Source: a virus
DNA length: 64,000 nucleotides
Strand: one strand, 5' to 3'
Virus record (IMG/VR): IMGVR_UViG_3300028920_000027
Coordinates: 62,001 to 126,000 of that record
The notes under the pieces were generated by a model. It did not search any database. It saw only the letters and a program-made list of their open reading frames with translations, and was not told where the DNA came from. Positions within the stretch are counted from its first letter, which is position 1. Each line of letters opens with the position of its first letter. This document shows positions 26,963 to 33,290 of the stretch, one piece after another. A program made the translations under genes and the position numbers.

Positions 26963-27038
26963 TGGTGACCCTGGGGGGAGTTGAACCCACCTCTTCCCGG
27001 GTGAAAACCGGGGCGCCTAACCGTTAGCAGACAGGGCC
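26963..27038 (-). tRNA. tRNA-Glu(TTC)
   Basis: Acceptor GGCCCTG/CAGGGTC, anticodon loop TTTTCAC, encoded CCA. Confidence 0.95.
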
Positions 27039-27040
27039 GT

Positions 27041-27113
27041 TGGAGCCAGCGGGGGGAGTCGAACCCGCCGTCGTCACCCATACCAAGGGTGCGCCTCGCC
27101 GTGAGTCGCTGGC
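27041..27113 (-). tRNA. tRNA-Thr(GGT)
   Basis: Acceptor GCCAGCG/CGCTGGC, anticodon stem CACCC/GGGTG, loop TTGGTAT, encoded CCA. Confidence 0.95.
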
Positions 27114-27174
27114 AAACGGTGTACAAGGTTTGAAGATCCGAAGCTGCACCAAGGCTGGAACCCTGACATCCTAG

Positions 27175-27247
27175 TGACCCCACCGGGACTTGAACCCGGA
27201 TTTCCTGAGTGAGAGTCAGGTTGCCTCGCCAGTTAGCAGATGGGGCC
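27175..27247 (-). tRNA. tRNA-Glu(CTC)
   Basis: Acceptor GGCCCCA/TGGGGTC, anticodon loop CTCTCAC. CCA not encoded. Confidence 0.94.
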
Positions 27248-27351
27248 AGTTTGCGACGCCCGAGCAAGCTCGGGGCCGCCCACACCCCCTGGTGATCAAG
27301 CAGGGGGCTTGTGTGACGCAGACCATTTGGTTTACTCCCGTCTGCGAGGGG

Positions 27352-27426
27352 TGGAGCGAGTGACGGGAATCGAACCCGCCAGGACTGCGTTGGCAACGCA
27401 GTTCTCCACCTTGGAGAATCACTCGC
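27352..27426 (-). tRNA. tRNA-Gly(GCC)
   Basis: Acceptor GCGAGTG/CACTCGC, anticodon stem CTGCG/CGCAG, loop TTGCCAA, encoded CCA. Confidence 0.95.
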
Positions 27427-27482
27427 AGAAGTTCTCGGCAGCCGTTACTGCTACCACGGTCGCCTGTTCGAATTCTTTTAAA

Positions 27483-27689
27483 TCATGCTGTCGGGTCGGA
27501 GGGTAGACGAGCCGCTTCCGATTCCAAGCCCACCGCCAACAAGCTCAGCGCGTCGCGCAGGGCCCTATCCAGACGGTCGTCGTAGGTGATTTCCCAGGTG
27601 CCCTCTTGAGTCAAAATCTCGATGTGACTCATCGTGGACCGGTTCGACACGCGAAAGGTGTTGCCCCGAAAGGTGCAGTAGCCATACAT
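27483..27689 (-). CDS. Small unknown protein in tRNA array
   Basis: 68 aa from the ATG at 27689, five bases after GGTGTATAGT (27695-27704), so probably leaderless. It has a beta-rich N-terminal half (YCTFRGNTFRVSNRS) and a helical C-terminal half. No family recognised. Confidence 0.65.
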   Translation of the reverse strand: MYGYCTFRGNTFRVSNRSTMSHIEILTQEGTWEITYDDRLDRALRDALSLLAVGLESEAARLPSDPTA

Positions 27690-27694
27690 GAGAA

Positions 27695-27704
27695 ACTATA
27701 CACC
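27695..27704 (-). promoter_or_regulatory. GGTGTANAGT-type promoter element
   Basis: GGTGTATAGT on the minus strand, five bases before the ATG at 27689; tRNA-His ends just upstream. Confidence 0.68.
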
Positions 27705-27708
27705 GTTG

Positions 27709-27776
27709 GGGTGTCGCGGGGAATCGAACCCCTCAACTCGGGTCACAGCCGAGTTCGCTCCCAGAGCTACGACACC
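27709..27776 (-). tRNA. tRNA-His(GTG)
   Basis: Acceptor GGTGTCG/CGACACC with C73, anticodon loop CTGTGAC. The encoded base before position 1 is T, so the G-1 needed for histidylation is not encoded. Confidence 0.92.
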
Positions 27777-27825
27777 ATTCGCACCAGCCGGTAGACGTGT
27801 TCTCGACGAATCGAGAATCGCTCAG

Positions 27826-27910
27826 CGGAAGGCGAGGGAATCGAACCCCTTAGCCCTTACGGACTACACTGGGTAGCGACCAGCTCCAGCACCATGCTGG
27901 ATCACCTTCC
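27826..27910 (-). tRNA. tRNA-Ser(GCT) with C33
   Basis: Class II. Anticodon loop TCGCTAC: position 33 is C instead of U. Discriminator G; CCA not encoded. Compare the canonical copy at 28392. Confidence 0.88.
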
Positions 27911-27931
27911 AAGAGTCATTTGCTGTCTAAC

Positions 27932-27941
27932 GGTGTAAAAA
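27932..27941 (+). promoter_or_regulatory. GGTGTANAGT-type promoter element
   Basis: GGTGTAAAAA, five bases before the ATG at 27947. Confidence 0.6.
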
Positions 27942-27946
27942 ACTCC

Positions 27947-28219
27947 ATGGCACTCAGTAACAAGAGGCGACAACACGCCCTGCTGTCAGGCGAAGCATGG
28001 GCCAAGGGAATGCTCAAGATCTTCATCGAGGACCCGAGTTACTTCCCGAAAGGTGCCGAGTCACTCTACGACTTTGTACCCAGAGCGGCTCGATCACACC
28101 TAGCCATGAATTGCACCCACAAACCCAGTCAAGAAGAAGAAGACCTGGCTCAAAAAGGTGCAGCCGATCTGATCCGGCTGGCTCTCGACTTCGCCGAAAA
28201 GGTGCCGGAGAATCCTTGA
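27947..28219 (+). CDS. Small unknown protein in tRNA array
   Basis: 90 aa from the ATG at 27947, chosen because a promoter-like element ends five bases upstream (a TTG at 27920 would add nine residues). Helical, with KRRQHALLSGEAWAKGM and a C-terminal helix. It is on the opposite strand to the surrounding tRNAs, and its 3-prime end touches a degenerate tRNA-Ser. No family recognised. Confidence 0.6.
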   Translation: MALSNKRRQHALLSGEAWAKGMLKIFIEDPSYFPKGAESLYDFVPRAARSHLAMNCTHKPSQEEEDLAQKGAADLIRLALDFAEKVPENP

Positions 28220-28221
28220 GC

Positions 28222-28287
28222 AGAGAGCAGGGGTCTCGATCCCCAGGGCTTCTCGACCCCGAATCGCTTTCCAAGCGGACCCGGCAC
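28222..28287 (-). pseudogene. tRNA-Ser(GGA)-like remnant
   Basis: Readable anticodon arm with TTGGAAA loop and a T arm with altered loop ATCGAGA, but no D arm and no pairing acceptor. A parS-like site lies at its former 5-prime side. Confidence 0.55.
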
Positions 28288-28292
28288 GATGA

Positions 28293-28308
28293 TGTCTCAC
28301 GTGAAATA
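28293..28308. promoter_or_regulatory. parS-like palindrome (site 1)
   Basis: TGTCTCACGTGAAATA matches the bacterial ParB-binding consensus TGTTTCACGTGAAACA at 14 of 16 positions. It lies between tRNA genes. Confidence 0.55.
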
Positions 28309-28312
28309 TCGG

Positions 28313-28385
28313 CCCCCACCGGAGGAGTCGAACCTCGTCAGCCGGTTTAGGAAACCAGCGCCCGGAATCCGCCGAGGCGGTGGGG
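28313..28385 (-). tRNA. tRNA-Arg(CCT)
   Basis: Acceptor CCCCACC/GGTGGGG, anticodon loop TTCCTAA, discriminator G. Body similar to tRNA-Arg(CCG) at 25245. Confidence 0.94.
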
Positions 28386-28391
28386 GAGTTG

Positions 28392-28474
28392 CGGAAGGCG
28401 GAGGAATCGAACCCCATGGCCGTAAGACCACTTCGGGTAGCAGCCGAGCCCAGCACCTTGCTGGTTCGCCTTCC
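28392..28474 (-). tRNA. tRNA-Ser(GCT), canonical copy
   Basis: Class II. Acceptor GGAAGGC/GCCTTCC, anticodon loop CTGCTAC with normal U33, discriminator G. Confidence 0.94.
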
Positions 28475-28530
28475 AAGGGTTTCGGACGGGCCCGAAACCA
28501 AGAATCTGCTTGTGCCCTCGCTGAGGCACC

Positions 28531-28863
28531 ATGTACTCCTACGATCGACGTACCGCCTCCCGTCACGGCCCCGTGGGGGAGATTCTGATGAAGCGCTGGA
28601 ACATTCTCCACGACCTCGACCGCGAGCTGCAAGACGCGAGTCAGGAGTATGACGTGGCGGCCTCCTACAAGGGCAAGCCGGGGGAGAAGGGCGCCGAAAA
28701 GGTGATGGAAGCCATCAAGAAGGTCCGTGAGGCCATCTCCAACCTCGCCGACAGTGGCAAGGACTTCGACAAACTCCTCGAAGCCGAGACCAAGTTCGTC
28801 AAACAGCATGGCTCACCTGGCGACTACGCTCAGGCCCAGCGCGACGCGATCTACCCGCTGTAG
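28531..28863 (+). CDS. Helical protein with N-terminal YDRR motif
   Basis: 110 aa. It starts MYSYDRRTASRHG, one of several proteins here with a YDRR/YDYR motif near an end. The rest is helical and charged with HDLDRELQDASQEYDVA. It ends in TAG directly abutting tRNA-Ala on the other strand. Function unknown. Confidence 0.62.
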   Translation: MYSYDRRTASRHGPVGEILMKRWNILHDLDRELQDASQEYDVAASYKGKPGEKGAEKVMEAIKKVREAISNLADSGKDFDKLLEAETKFVKQHGSPGDYAQAQRDAIYPL

Positions 28864-28934
28864 TGGAATCGGGGGGACTCGAACCCCCATCTCTGGCTTG
28901 CGACACCAGCGTCTTCCCGTTGGACGACGACCCC
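28864..28934 (-). tRNA. tRNA-Ala(CGC)
   Basis: Acceptor GGGGTCG/CGATTCC with the G3-U70 alanine identity pair, anticodon loop GTCGCAA. Confidence 0.93.
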
Positions 28935-28938
28935 TTAG

Positions 28939-29010
28939 AGCCGGCGAGCGGAATCGAACCGCAACCCTGAGGTTTACAAAACCCCCGCTCCTCCTTGGAG
29001 CTGCACCGGC
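28939..29010 (-). tRNA. tRNA-Thr(TGT)
   Basis: Acceptor GCCGGTG/CGCCGGC, anticodon loop TTTGTAA, discriminator T. Confidence 0.94.
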
Positions 29011-29174
29011 ATTCTCCCGGACCACCCAGAGCCTGCAATGGGGACCGGGGCGACGTCTCGTGCCAGACGCCCTCCTGTATGCAGGAAGGAGGGTCCGAAA
29101 GGTCACGTACATGGTCGCACGCCTTGAAGTAATCAGGTCCCAGGCAGCTACCCCCGGGTTGATAGCTCATGGCG

Positions 29175-29251
29175 TGGTACGGGGCGTGGGGATCGAACCC
29201 ACCAGGAACCTGCTTGTCGAGCAGGTGTGTTCACCAGCTCACTCGCCCCGC
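29175..29251 (-). tRNA. tRNA-Val(GAC) with C33
   Basis: Acceptor GCGGGGC with G-U first pair, anticodon stem CCTGC/GCAGG, loop TCGACAA: C at position 33. Encoded CCA. Confidence 0.88.
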
Positions 29252-29260
29252 ATCTAGACA

Positions 29261-29276
29261 CATTTCACGTGAAACG
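29261..29276. promoter_or_regulatory. parS-like palindrome (site 2)
   Basis: CATTTCACGTGAAACG contains the 13-base core TTTCACGTGAAAC of the ParB-binding consensus (13 of 16 overall), 968 bp from site 1. Confidence 0.58.
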
Positions 29277-29323
29277 TTCAGTTGCGTGGTTCAGACAACC
29301 TACCGAAGGCCAACCTGAACCCG

Positions 29324-29395
29324 TGGTGGAACTGCCGGGTAACGCTCCCGGTTACCCTGGTTGCGACCCAGGGTCCCTGCCTTCAGGACAGCCCC
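29324..29395 (-). tRNA. tRNA-Ala(CGC), second copy with abnormal T loop
   Basis: Acceptor GGGGCTG/CAGTTCC (all seven pairs with two G-U, including G3-U70), anticodon stem CCTGG/CCAGG with loop GTCGCAA, encoded CCA. The T stem is perfect but the loop is AGCGTTA instead of TTCNANT, so standard searches could miss it. Confidence 0.75.
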
Positions 29396-29427
29396 GAAGA
29401 ACGCCTTCCCAAGGATGAGGGTTGTAG

Positions 29428-29502
29428 TCAGGATGGCCGGAATCGAACCGGCGGTCTCCGCACCCCCAGTGCGGCGCTCTAGCCAAACTGAGCCACACCC
29501 TG
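29428..29502 (-). tRNA. tRNA-Pro(GGG)
   Basis: Acceptor CAGGGTG/CATCCTG, anticodon stem CCGCA/TGCGG, loop CTGGGGG. Confidence 0.94.
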
Positions 29503-30088
29503 AATCTTGTGCCAAGCCTCCAAAGTTGAAGGCTTGAATGAAACGTACCTGCCGTTGCTGCCGATGTCCTCCCAGGTGAAGACGTGTACCTCGTCCAGCA
29601 ACAGGTCGTAGCCGACTAGTAGGTCAAAGTCGGAAGGCTCGTAGTGGCGGCGACCTTGGCGCTTACTGGATGGGGGGCCCCTGCCTATGACGGGCAGCCC
29701 ACTTTACCTGGAGCCTGACTACGCGCGCATCTTCTAGCTCGATGAGCCAGTCGCTGCGGCTCCCCTCGAACACTGAGCGTAAGGGAGTGTACCCTAAGAC
29801 CACCAGCCGAAACAACACCGCCGCCTCCGCGATGCGACCCTTGTGTTCGGAAGTCAACCCGCCCGCCATCAGGTAGTACTTGGAAGGGCTGATTACCCGG
29901 GACGGTTTTGGCTTGTTAGTTGCCTGTCGAGACCTCAACTCGCTAGCCGTCAGAGGGTACTCCTTGAGCCAGAGGGACAGCGAGCCTTTTGCGGCTCCTG
30001 TAAGGTCGTGAATCTCGCGCAAGGAGCGTCGCTCCTCGACTCTCAACCGCACACATTCAGCCCTCAACCCGTCGTTACGCTTTGTCAT
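29479..30088 (-). pseudogene. PD-(D/E)XK homing-type endonuclease gene with frameshift
   Basis: The ATG at 30088 gives MTKRNDGLRAECVRLR, an HTH-like N-terminal part (LREIHDLTGAAKGSLSLWLK) and then HKGRIAEAAVLFRLVVLGY with SDWLIELED...VRLQVKW. This is the pattern of group I intron-associated PD-(D/E)XK endonucleases (GxxxE...D...ExK-type core). The frame ends at TAA 29663. One base fewer in the C6 run at about 29675-29684 would restore the continuing frame (RQGRRHYEPSDFDLLVGYD...VHVFTWEDIG), which ends inside tRNA-Pro. A free-standing homing endonuclease damaged by a one-base indel is the simplest reading. Confidence 0.72.
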
Positions 30089-30121
30089 AGGTTCATTGAA
30101 CCATATCTGGGTTCGTAGAGC

Positions 30122-30196
30122 TGGTCGGAGACCCGGGGATCGAACCCGGCGAGTCTTGGTCCCGAACCAAGCGGCACACCCTGCGCCTTGTCTCCG
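30122..30196 (-). tRNA. tRNA-Pro(CGG)
   Basis: Acceptor CGGAGAC/GTCTCCG, anticodon stem CTTGG/CCAAG, loop TTCGGGA, encoded CCA. Nearly identical to the copy at 34533. Confidence 0.95.
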
Positions 30197-30197
30197 T

Positions 30198-30274
30198 TGG
30201 ACCCCACCGGAGGAGTCGAACCTCGACAACGGGTTTCGTAGACCCGTGCCCGGTAATCCGCCGGGTCAGTGGGG
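30198..30274 (-). tRNA. tRNA-Arg(ACG)
   Basis: Acceptor CCCCACT/GGTGGGG, anticodon stem CGGGT/ACCCG, loop CTACGAA, encoded CCA. A34 would need deamination to inosine. Confidence 0.94.
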
Positions 30275-30294
30275 ATGGACTTCAGTTGGAGTTG

Positions 30295-30375
30295 TAGGCC
30301 GCGTGAGAATCGAACTCCAAGCCAAAACGCTCATAAGACGCCCGGATGCGACCAGCACCCTGAAGGACGCGGCCC
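30295..30375 (-). tRNA. Atypical tRNA, possibly Ile(TAT)
   Basis: Acceptor GGGCCGC/GCGGCCT pairs fully and the T loop is TTCGATT, but the T stem has only three good pairs, the D region is long (81 nt overall) and the anticodon stem is G-U rich around CTTATGA (TAT). Decaying or unusual tRNA. Confidence 0.45.
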
Positions 30376-30382
30376 AGATCAG

Positions 30383-30455
30383 TACTCGGGAGAGGAGTCG
30401 AACCTCCACTGGTCGGCTTCTAAAACCGATGTCTCTGCCGTTGGACTACCCGAGC
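30383..30455 (-). tRNA. tRNA-Leu(TAG), class I-like
   Basis: Acceptor GCTCGGG/CCCGAGT, anticodon stem TCGGT/GCCGA, loop TTTAGAA. The variable region is only CCAGT, whereas bacterial tRNA-Leu has a long arm. The anticodon TAG reads CTA, not the amber codon. Confidence 0.8.
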
Positions 30456-30456
30456 G

Positions 30457-30532
30457 TGGTAGGGGCGGAGGGAGTCGAACCCTCACTGGCCGCGTTTTAA
30501 GGGCGGTGTCTCTGCCGTTGGACTACACCCCC
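30457..30532 (-). tRNA. tRNA-Leu(TAA), class I-like
   Basis: Acceptor GGGGGTG/CGCCCCT, anticodon loop CTTAAAA with a C-C mismatch below, variable CCAGT, encoded CCA. Same short-variable design as its neighbour; anticodon TAA reads TTA. Confidence 0.78.
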
Positions 30533-30533
30533 G

Positions 30534-30605
30534 CACCCCAAGAAGGAATCGAACCCTCATCCTCGGTTCCGAAGACCGATGCTCTATCCGTTGAGCTACT
30601 GGGGC
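30534..30605 (-). tRNA. tRNA-Arg(TCG)
   Basis: Acceptor GCCCCAG/TTGGGGT, anticodon stem TCGGT/ACCGA, loop CTTCGGA. Only one base separates it from tRNA-Leu(TAA). Confidence 0.9.
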
Positions 30606-30612
30606 AAGGTTT

Positions 30613-30700
30613 TGGTGCTCGCAGCAGGACTTGAACCTGCACGTCCACAAGGAACACTGGAGTTTGAAACCAGGATGTCTGCCAATTCCATCATGCGAGC
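30613..30700 (-). tRNA. tRNA-Leu(CAA)
   Basis: Class II with long variable arm, acceptor GCTCGCA/TGCGAGC, anticodon loop TTCAAAC, encoded CCA. Confidence 0.94.
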
Positions 30701-30701
30701 A

Positions 30702-30791
30702 TGGTGCCGAGGACAGGAGTCGAACCTGCACGCCCCTTCAAAGAGCACCTGGACCTGAACCAGGCGTGGCTGCCATTTACACCACCTCGGC
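30702..30791 (-). tRNA. tRNA-Leu(CAG)
   Basis: Class II, acceptor GCCGAGG/CCTCGGC, anticodon stem CCTGG/CCAGG, loop TTCAGGT, encoded CCA. Confidence 0.95.
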
Positions 30792-30856
30792 AAGTAGCGT
30801 CACACTGTCCCTGGACGACTGCTGGACCATTCCAACGACACCGCCGCGTGACGCAG

Positions 30857-30939
30857 TGCTAGGAGCGGGACTTGAACCCGCACGCCCACAAGGAGCACAG
30901 CTTCTCAAGCTGCCGTGTATGCCATTCCACCACCCTAGC
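30857..30939 (-). tRNA. tRNA-Leu(GAG)
   Basis: Class II, acceptor GCTAGGG/TCCTAGC, anticodon loop TTGAGAA. Confidence 0.94.
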
Positions 30940-30943
30940 AAAG

Positions 30944-31004
30944 CTCAGTTGCAGGGAATCGAACCACCCGGGCACCGACGTCGCTTGCCATTACGCCAAA
31001 CTGA
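30944..31004 (-). pseudogene. Shortened tRNA-like sequence (61 nt)
   Basis: Acceptor TCAGTTT/CAACTGA (6 of 7 pairs), T loop TTCGATT, D-like arm present, but about 9-12 bases are missing and no anticodon arm can be formed. Confidence 0.6.
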
Positions 31005-31008
31005 GCGG

Positions 31009-31079
31009 TGGAATCGGAGGGAATCGAACCCTCATTACAGGTCTGCCAGACCCGTGTCTTCCCGTTAGACGACGACCCC
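31009..31079 (-). tRNA. tRNA-Ala(GGC)
   Basis: Acceptor GGGGTCG/CGATTCC with G3-U70, anticodon stem CGGGT/ACCTG, loop CTGGCAG. Confidence 0.93.
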
Positions 31080-31144
31080 AAGTTGAAGGCGGCGCTACCC
31101 TCGCTCTTACATAACCACCGTACAGATGGCGTAGCCTTCACCAG

Positions 31145-31216
31145 CTCCGGGCCTAGGGATCGAACCTAGCTCAATGGGGTCAAAGCCCACCGTCCTCACC
31201 AGAAGACCAACCCGGA
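31145..31216 (-). tRNA. tRNA-Gln(TTG)
   Basis: Acceptor TCCGGGT/GCCCGGA, discriminator G, anticodon loop CTTTGAC. Sister of Gln(CTG) at 35591. Confidence 0.95.
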
Positions 31217-31318
31217 ATAGTACCCCCTGTACGGGGGTGTAATCTTGAATTTTCTCAGTGCATCCTCGTGTGATCCTTGGGACTCGACACAACATCCTGA
31301 GCACTACACCTTGGGAGC

Positions 31319-31570
31319 ATGTACATTCACAGAAAGACCCCCCTCGAACGCTTCATCACCTACGACGCGGCCCGCACCGGCTGCACCTACGACGCGGCCA
31401 GGCAGCGCCTTGAGCAAGCTGGGTTTGACCTCAACCGAAGAAGCTGGGAGATGGTCTTGAAGTACTATCTCCCCCTTCTCCAAGAAGACCCCTCGCTGCT
31501 GGAGGAGTTCGTCTACCGCCCGCCGACCTTCGCGCGGCTTCGAGAACTACGAGTCAGGCTGGCAGCATGA
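31319..31570 (+). CDS. Small unknown protein in tRNA array
   Basis: 83 aa. A 16-bp direct repeat in the gene duplicates TYDAAR. The C-terminal helix is Arg-rich (FARLRELRVRLAA). It is on the strand opposite the tRNAs. No family recognised. Confidence 0.6.
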   Translation: MYIHRKTPLERFITYDAARTGCTYDAARQRLEQAGFDLNRRSWEMVLKYYLPLLQEDPSLLEEFVYRPPTFARLRELRVRLAA

Positions 31571-31636
31571 ACCGCGGGAGTGCCTCCGGTTGACTAGACC
31601 GTTGGCTGTGCCGGGCAGCCACCCCCAGCACCTCCC

Positions 31637-31712
31637 TGGTGCGAGCAGCGGGAATCGAACCCGCGTCTGCGGCTTGGGAAGCCGCCGTCCTGGCCAACTG
31701 AACGACGCTCGC
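31637..31712 (-). tRNA. tRNA-Gly(CCC)
   Basis: Acceptor GCGAGCG/TGCTCGC, anticodon stem GCGGC/GCCGC, loop TTCCCAA, encoded CCA. Confidence 0.95.
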
Positions 31713-31713
31713 G

Positions 31714-32355
31714 TCATCCTCGGTCCACCACTTGACGGGCCCGGCGAATCGCCGCCGGGACCGTACGCGTGGGGTCGAACTCGTCATCGGCAAAGTCGGC
31801 CACATCCTGACTCACCGATTCGTTGATGAGATTCAAGCCGTACCGGTGACGTCGAACGCCCTTATGCCGCATCGACCCCAGATGCTCGCCCACCCAGCCG
31901 TAGAGGAAGCCCCAGGAGGGCTCCCTGAGCTTGACCCAGGCACCCAATCGGAGCCGCCGCTTCTCGGGCTCTGGGGGCTCGTACAGCTCGGGAGCGGGCA
32001 CCGACTCCTCGACGAGGACAGGGACGTGGGTGAAGCCCAAGTCCTTGCTTGCATTGTATCGGTGGATTCCATCCACAATGTCGAACTTGCCGCCCTTGTC
32101 CACCACATCGAGGGGGTCAAGAGGAGTCCCACGCTCGATGTGGCGCCGTACCTCTTCGTAACGCCCCGGGTTCCAGACCGGCTTGGGAATGATGAGGCGG
32201 ATGGGCACCAGCAGAAGTCGTGCCTTGGTGTAGACGCCCAGCTCTCGAGCCTCATCGCGCTGGGTCTCAGGATCGTTCTTCGCGTCCAGACTCCGGCGAT
32301 CCACCTTGTAGTGGCTCCTCGCGCGGGCGATGCGGCGGTCATAGTGATACGCCAT
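31714..32355 (-). CDS. ParB/Srx-like nuclease-fold domain protein
   Basis: 213 aa from the ATG at 32355 (MAYHYDRRIARARSHYK, a YDRR-motif N-terminus). The central part, PLDPLDVVDKGGKFDIVDGIH followed by RYNASKDLGFTHVPVLVEE, matches the ParB N-terminal (ParB/sulfiredoxin) fold with its D-G-x-H-R loop, where the Arg contacts nucleotide. It lacks an obvious HTH, so specific parS binding is uncertain. It is 3-4 kb from two parS-like palindromes. It is coupled to two tiny upstream genes. Confidence 0.7.
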   Translation of the reverse strand: MAYHYDRRIARARSHYKVDRRSLDAKNDPETQRDEARELGVYTKARLLLVPIRLIIPKPVWNPGRYEEVRRHIERGTPLDPLDVVDKGGKFDIVDGIHRYNASKDLGFTHVPVLVEESVPAPELYEPPEPEKRRLRLGAWVKLREPSWGFLYGWVGEHLGSMRHKGVRRHRYGLNLINESVSQDVADFADDEFDPTRTVPAAIRRARQVVDRG

Positions 32356-32368
32356 GTTTCCAACAGGC

Positions 32369-32449
32369 TCAGTCTTGGTCAGCGTAGATGTTGGCTTGTT
32401 CCCAGATGTACGCCGCGATCTGCTGTGGCACATTTGCCTTCAGGCTCAA
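32369..32449 (-). CDS. Tiny coupled ORF upstream of the ParB-domain gene
   Basis: 26 aa from a TTG that overlaps the upstream stop (TTGA). It contains VPQQIAAYIWEQANIYADQD, a plausible amphipathic helix. It is positioned in an operon chain 13 bases before the ParB-domain ATG. Confidence 0.4.
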   Translation of the reverse strand: MSLKANVPQQIAAYIWEQANIYADQD

Positions 32450-32550
32450 CTTCGCTGGCCGAGAATCGTTGAGTAGGCCCTCCGAGCCTCTTCCACCATA
32501 TTGGAAAGAGTCTTGGCACCCGCTGCCATTCGATAGTCATAGTGCGTCAT
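32446..32550 (-). CDS. Small protein with N-terminal YDYR motif
   Basis: 34 aa beginning MTHYDYRMAAGAKTL. It shares the YDYR motif with 33429-34109 and the YDRR motif with 28531 and 31714. Helical. Part of a chain of overlapping genes leading to the ParB-domain gene. Confidence 0.5.
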   Translation of the reverse strand: MTHYDYRMAAGAKTLSNMVEEARRAYSTILGQRS

Positions 32551-32578
32551 GCTACCGATCGATCACAAGAAGAATCTC

Positions 32579-32649
32579 TGGAGAGCCGAGTGGGGGTCGA
32601 ACCCACCCTCGAAGGGTTGCAATCTTCGTCGTCCCCGGGACGCCGGCTC
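32579..32649 (-). tRNA. tRNA-Cys(GCA)
   Basis: Acceptor GAGCCGG/TCGGCTC, discriminator T (cysteine identity is U73), anticodon loop TTGCAAC, encoded CCA. Confidence 0.93.
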
Positions 32650-32655
32650 AAGTAG

Positions 32656-32728
32656 TGGGGCGCCAGGGAGTCGAACCCTGCGCAGGAAGTTTATCGGACT
32701 TCCCCGGTCATACCGGGCCGCACGCCCC
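32656..32728 (-). tRNA. tRNA-Ile(GAT) with C33
   Basis: Acceptor GGGGCGT/GCGCCCC, anticodon stem GAAGT/ACTTC, loop CCGATAA: C at position 33. Confidence 0.88.
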
Positions 32729-32784
32729 AAGTAGTGCACTCCGAAGAGCGCGCTACCTGCCCCCGCTGTAGTGCAGGGGCTTTG

Positions 32785-32858
32785 TAGCGAGGGTGGGATT
32801 TGAACCCACGATCTCCGGGTTATGAGCCCGACGAGCTGCCAAACTGCTCCACCTCGCA
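32785..32858 (-). tRNA. Initiator tRNA-fMet(CAT)
   Basis: The 1:72 position is a T-T mismatch and the anticodon stem ends in the three G-C pairs of initiators (GTCGGGCTCATAACCCG-type arm). The body resembles bacterial tRNA-fMet. Confidence 0.93.
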
Positions 32859-32859
32859 G

Positions 32860-32934
32860 TGGGTCGTCGAGGAATCGAACCTCGTTCTCCCGCTCTTCAG
32901 GCGGGCGCTGAATCACCAGACTAGCTCACGACCC
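32860..32934 (-). tRNA. tRNA-Phe(GAA)
   Basis: Acceptor GGGTCGT/ACGACCC, anticodon stem CCCGC/GCGGG, loop CTGAAGA. Confidence 0.93.
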
Positions 32935-33290
32935 TTGTAGTCTTCTACAACCTTCAGAAGAAGCTTATCGCGCGAGCTATGCTCTATACGATGGCAGTTC
33001 GAGCACAGAAGCTCGCACTTGCTCAGCTCCTTCTAGATGACATCCCACGACCGGTTGGCAACGTTCCCGATCGTGAACTCCTTCTGACCTTCTCGGTGGT
33101 GAAACTCGAAGGCTGCGATCGACCCCTTCCAACCGCACCTCTGGCACCTACCTCCAAGGTGGGCAACGGCTGCCTTCTTGGCCCTCAACCTCCGAATCTT
33201 GGTGTTGCATGACCCGCACCGCTTGCGCCTCCCACTCGTCATCAGGCGAGAGCACAGAGGGCATGGGTAGGGGTCTTTCTTGGGCCGCAT
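32913..33290 (-). CDS. HNH endonuclease gene interrupted by an in-frame amber codon
   Basis: The ATG at 33290 reads 85 codons to TAG at 33033-33035: an N-terminal zinc pair (CPLCSRL), a second (CGSCNTK) and the HNH core (RCQRCGWKG...AAFEFHHR). The same frame then continues KELSKCELLCSNCHRIEHS, exactly the second zinc/HNH half expected after WDVI, to a TGA at 32913 inside tRNA-Phe. So TAG replaces one sense codon of a 125-codon gene. It is either a nonsense-mutated homing endonuclease or one needing amber suppression by the CTA tRNA at 58214. Confidence 0.8.

Noticed and set aside
29011-29174. Minus-strand open frames running into tRNA-Thr
   Set aside because: They continue through the tRNA gene and have no protein-like composition; I see nothing else in this gap.
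30383-30532. Amber and ochre suppressor tRNAs
   Set aside because: The anticodons are TAG and TAA, which read CTA and TTA; suppressors would need CTA or TTA.
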